A DNA stretch of 64,000 nucleotides from Flexilinea sp. (GTDB lineage: Bacteria; Chloroflexota; Anaerolineae; Anaerolineales; Anaerolineaceae): assembly GCA_026645735.1 (NCBI GenBank), contig JAPKMT010000010.1, positions 1 to 64,000 on the forward strand, written 5' to 3'. The notes beneath the pieces are model-generated. The model was not told where the DNA came from, did no database searches, and saw nothing but the letters and a program-made list of their open reading frames with translations. The position numbers and the translations under genes were made by a program. Below are positions 62,857 through 64,000 of the stretch, one piece after another. Every line of letters starts with the position of its first letter. The stretch's first letter is position 1.

Positions 62857-62956
62857 AATTTAACCATCTATCTTTGAACAAAGTTCCGAAAAGTCGATCG
62901 ATATTTTAATAGGCTGTTTCACATCGTGACCTTGCCGGAAAAGCATTCCTGACGGA

Positions 62957-63052
62957 GACATCGGACTCTATCCGAGGATTTGATCCGGATGTCCCCATCG
63001 ATTTTTCAGATACAGTCCCATTTTTCAGAAATCAGGTAGAGATTTCTGAAAA
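62957..63052 (-). other. Structured 3' region of clpB
   Basis: Two structures lie downstream of clpB. TTTTCAGAAATC (63022-63033)/GATTTCTGAAAA (63041-63052) is a 12-bp stem next to the stop and a likely terminator. GACATC (62957-62962)/GATGTC (62988-62993) encloses GGA-TCC and GGAT-ATCC hairpins, a compact three-way junction richer in GC than its surroundings. Confidence 0.45.
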
Positions 63053-63061
63053 GCTCTGGAT

Positions 63062-64000
63062 TTATGCATCCACTTTTACATGTACATTTTTTACCTGTAA
63101 AAAATCCAATTCTTCTGCAGACTCTTTTTTAACTATCTTAATTAGATCGCCTTTTTTGATTTTTCCGGAAAGCCATTGAATGGAGATCGGGCTTTCAATA
63201 TATTTTTGCAAAGCGCGGCGGAGCGGTCTCGCTCCGAAAGCAGGATCATAACCTATTTTTGCCAGCCATTTCTTCGCTTCCGGATCGAGTTCCAGTTTGA
63301 ACCCGTTTTCGGTAACTCGCTGCCGTATCTCATCCATCTGAAGGTCAACAATTTTTTCCATGTCTTCGATGGTCAGTTTCGAGAACATGATGATTTCATC
63401 AATACGGTTCAGAAATTCCGGACGGAAAGTCGATTTGAGCGCTTTGTCGATTTTTAATTTGGATTCCCGGTCTTCATTATCCTGTTCTGAACCAATAAAG
63501 CCCAGTGTCCCAGCCTTATTGATGTACTCTGTACCGAGATTGCTGGTCATGACCAGTACTGAATTCCGAAAATCAACCAGTCTTCCCTGTCCATCTGTCA
63601 ATCGTCCGTCATCAAGTATTTGCAGAAGTGAGTTCCAAACTTCCGGATGTGCTTTTTCAATTTCATCAAAGAGGATTACGCGGTATGGACGTCGGCGAAC
63701 TGCTTCTGTCAGTTGCCCGCCTTCCTCATAACCGATGTATCCTGGAGGCGCTCCAAAAAGACGAGATACGGTATGTTGTTCCCGATATTCACTCATGTCG
63801 ATGCGAACCAGGGCGTCCTCATCGTCAAACAAAAACTTCGCAATCGCTTTTGCCAGTTCCGTTTTTCCGACACCGGATGGCCCGATGAAAATAAAGGAGC
63901 CGATCGGACGACTTGGATCTTTTAACCCGGAGCGCGATCGTCGGATGGCATCTGCTACAGCGTGGATTGCTTCTTGTTGTCCAATTATGTTTTCGTGCAG
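63062..64000 (-). CDS. clpB: ATP-dependent chaperone ClpB, C-terminal part (cut by window end)
   Basis: Partial gene: the frame stays open to base 64000 and the start lies outside. The second AAA+ domain is complete: [17 protein letters not shown], Walker [49 protein letters not shown], Walker [15 protein letters not shown], sensor TSNLGTEY and the C-terminal D2 small domain [17 protein letters not shown]. The FDDE and EAVRRRPY wording favours ClpB, a disaggregase, over ClpC. The ORF-track start at 63832 is an internal Met. Confidence 0.9.
   Translation of the reverse strand: MHENIIGQQEAIHAVADAIRRSRSGLKDPSRPIGSFIFIGPSGVGKTELAKAIAKFLFDDEDALVRIDMSEYREQHTVSRLFGAPPGYIGYEEGGQLTEAVRRRPYRVILFDEIEKAHPEVWNSLLQILDDGRLTDGQGRLVDFRNSVLVMTSNLGTEYINKAGTLGFIGSEQDNEDRESKLKIDKALKSTFRPEFLNRIDEIIMFSKLTIEDMEKIVDLQMDEIRQRVTENGFKLELDPEAKKWLAKIGYDPAFGARPLRRALQKYIESPISIQWLSGKIKKGDLIKIVKKESAEELDFLQVKNVHVKVDA

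Overview
The window looks like one contig segment of a low-GC member of the Chloroflexota, most likely class Anaerolineae. This is an inference from gene content and from the EF-Tu sequence (DMPGHRD where most bacteria have DCPGHAD); no rRNA is present to prove it. About 47 protein genes, one tRNA-Gly(UCC), several terminators and promoters, and a dense family of short mobile elements can be supported.

Layout. 1-6.4 kb: an unknown 185-aa protein with an apparently leaderless promoter, then a dihydropyrimidinase coupled to three membrane genes that look like degenerate complex-I/Mrp antiporter subunits. 6.7-14.7 kb: coiled-coil protein, UDP-glucose dehydrogenase, tyrS, PhzF-family protein, GNAT acetyltransferase, NifU-like protein, small membrane protein, FSA/transaldolase-like aldolase. 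14.8-18.0 kb: complete ECF vitamin transporter (S, A-A fusion, T). 18.3-21.9 kb: GT-C-like membrane protein and a PyrD/PyrK pair whose PyrD lacks the usual catalytic Cys loop. 22.1-29.6 kb: branched-chain-amino-acid (LIV) ABC operon with two tandem binding proteins. 30.1-34.8 kb: str operon rpsL-rpsG-fusA-tuf-rpsJ, closed by a strong terminator right after rpsJ. 34.9-40 kb: AraC regulator, PAP2 phosphatase, methyltransferase, rsgA, OsmC protein. 40.3-45.2 kb: a second complete LIV system. 45.4-56.4 kb: a purine-catabolic locus (nucleobase deaminase; on the opposite strand adenine deaminase, three xanthine-dehydrogenase subunits, a BMP-type nucleoside ABC transporter and an unknown membrane-anchored protein). 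56.7-64 kb: tRNA-Gly, serine hydrolase, rsmG, recF, def, PH-domain membrane protein and the 3' part of clpB, cut by the window end.

The most interesting signal is a family of about 122-123-bp intergenic elements, with at least 13 clear and several decayed copies. Each has terminal inverted repeats close to CAGCRATTCGAAATATGG, an asymmetric long/short spacer and a central near-perfect hairpin. Several copies are flanked by 9-bp direct repeats (two perfect, three 8/9), so they moved by transposition. They occur in both orientations. The two arms of the central hairpin change together between copies, so the fold is kept while the sequence changes. No transposase is in the window.

The genes mostly serve import and breakdown of amino acids and nucleobases: adenine and guanine to xanthine and urate in one operon, and dihydropyrimidine/hydantoin hydrolysis in another. 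All four ABC binding proteins have signal peptides without a lipobox cysteine, and the capture-component genes are followed by strong hairpins that may set transporter stoichiometry.
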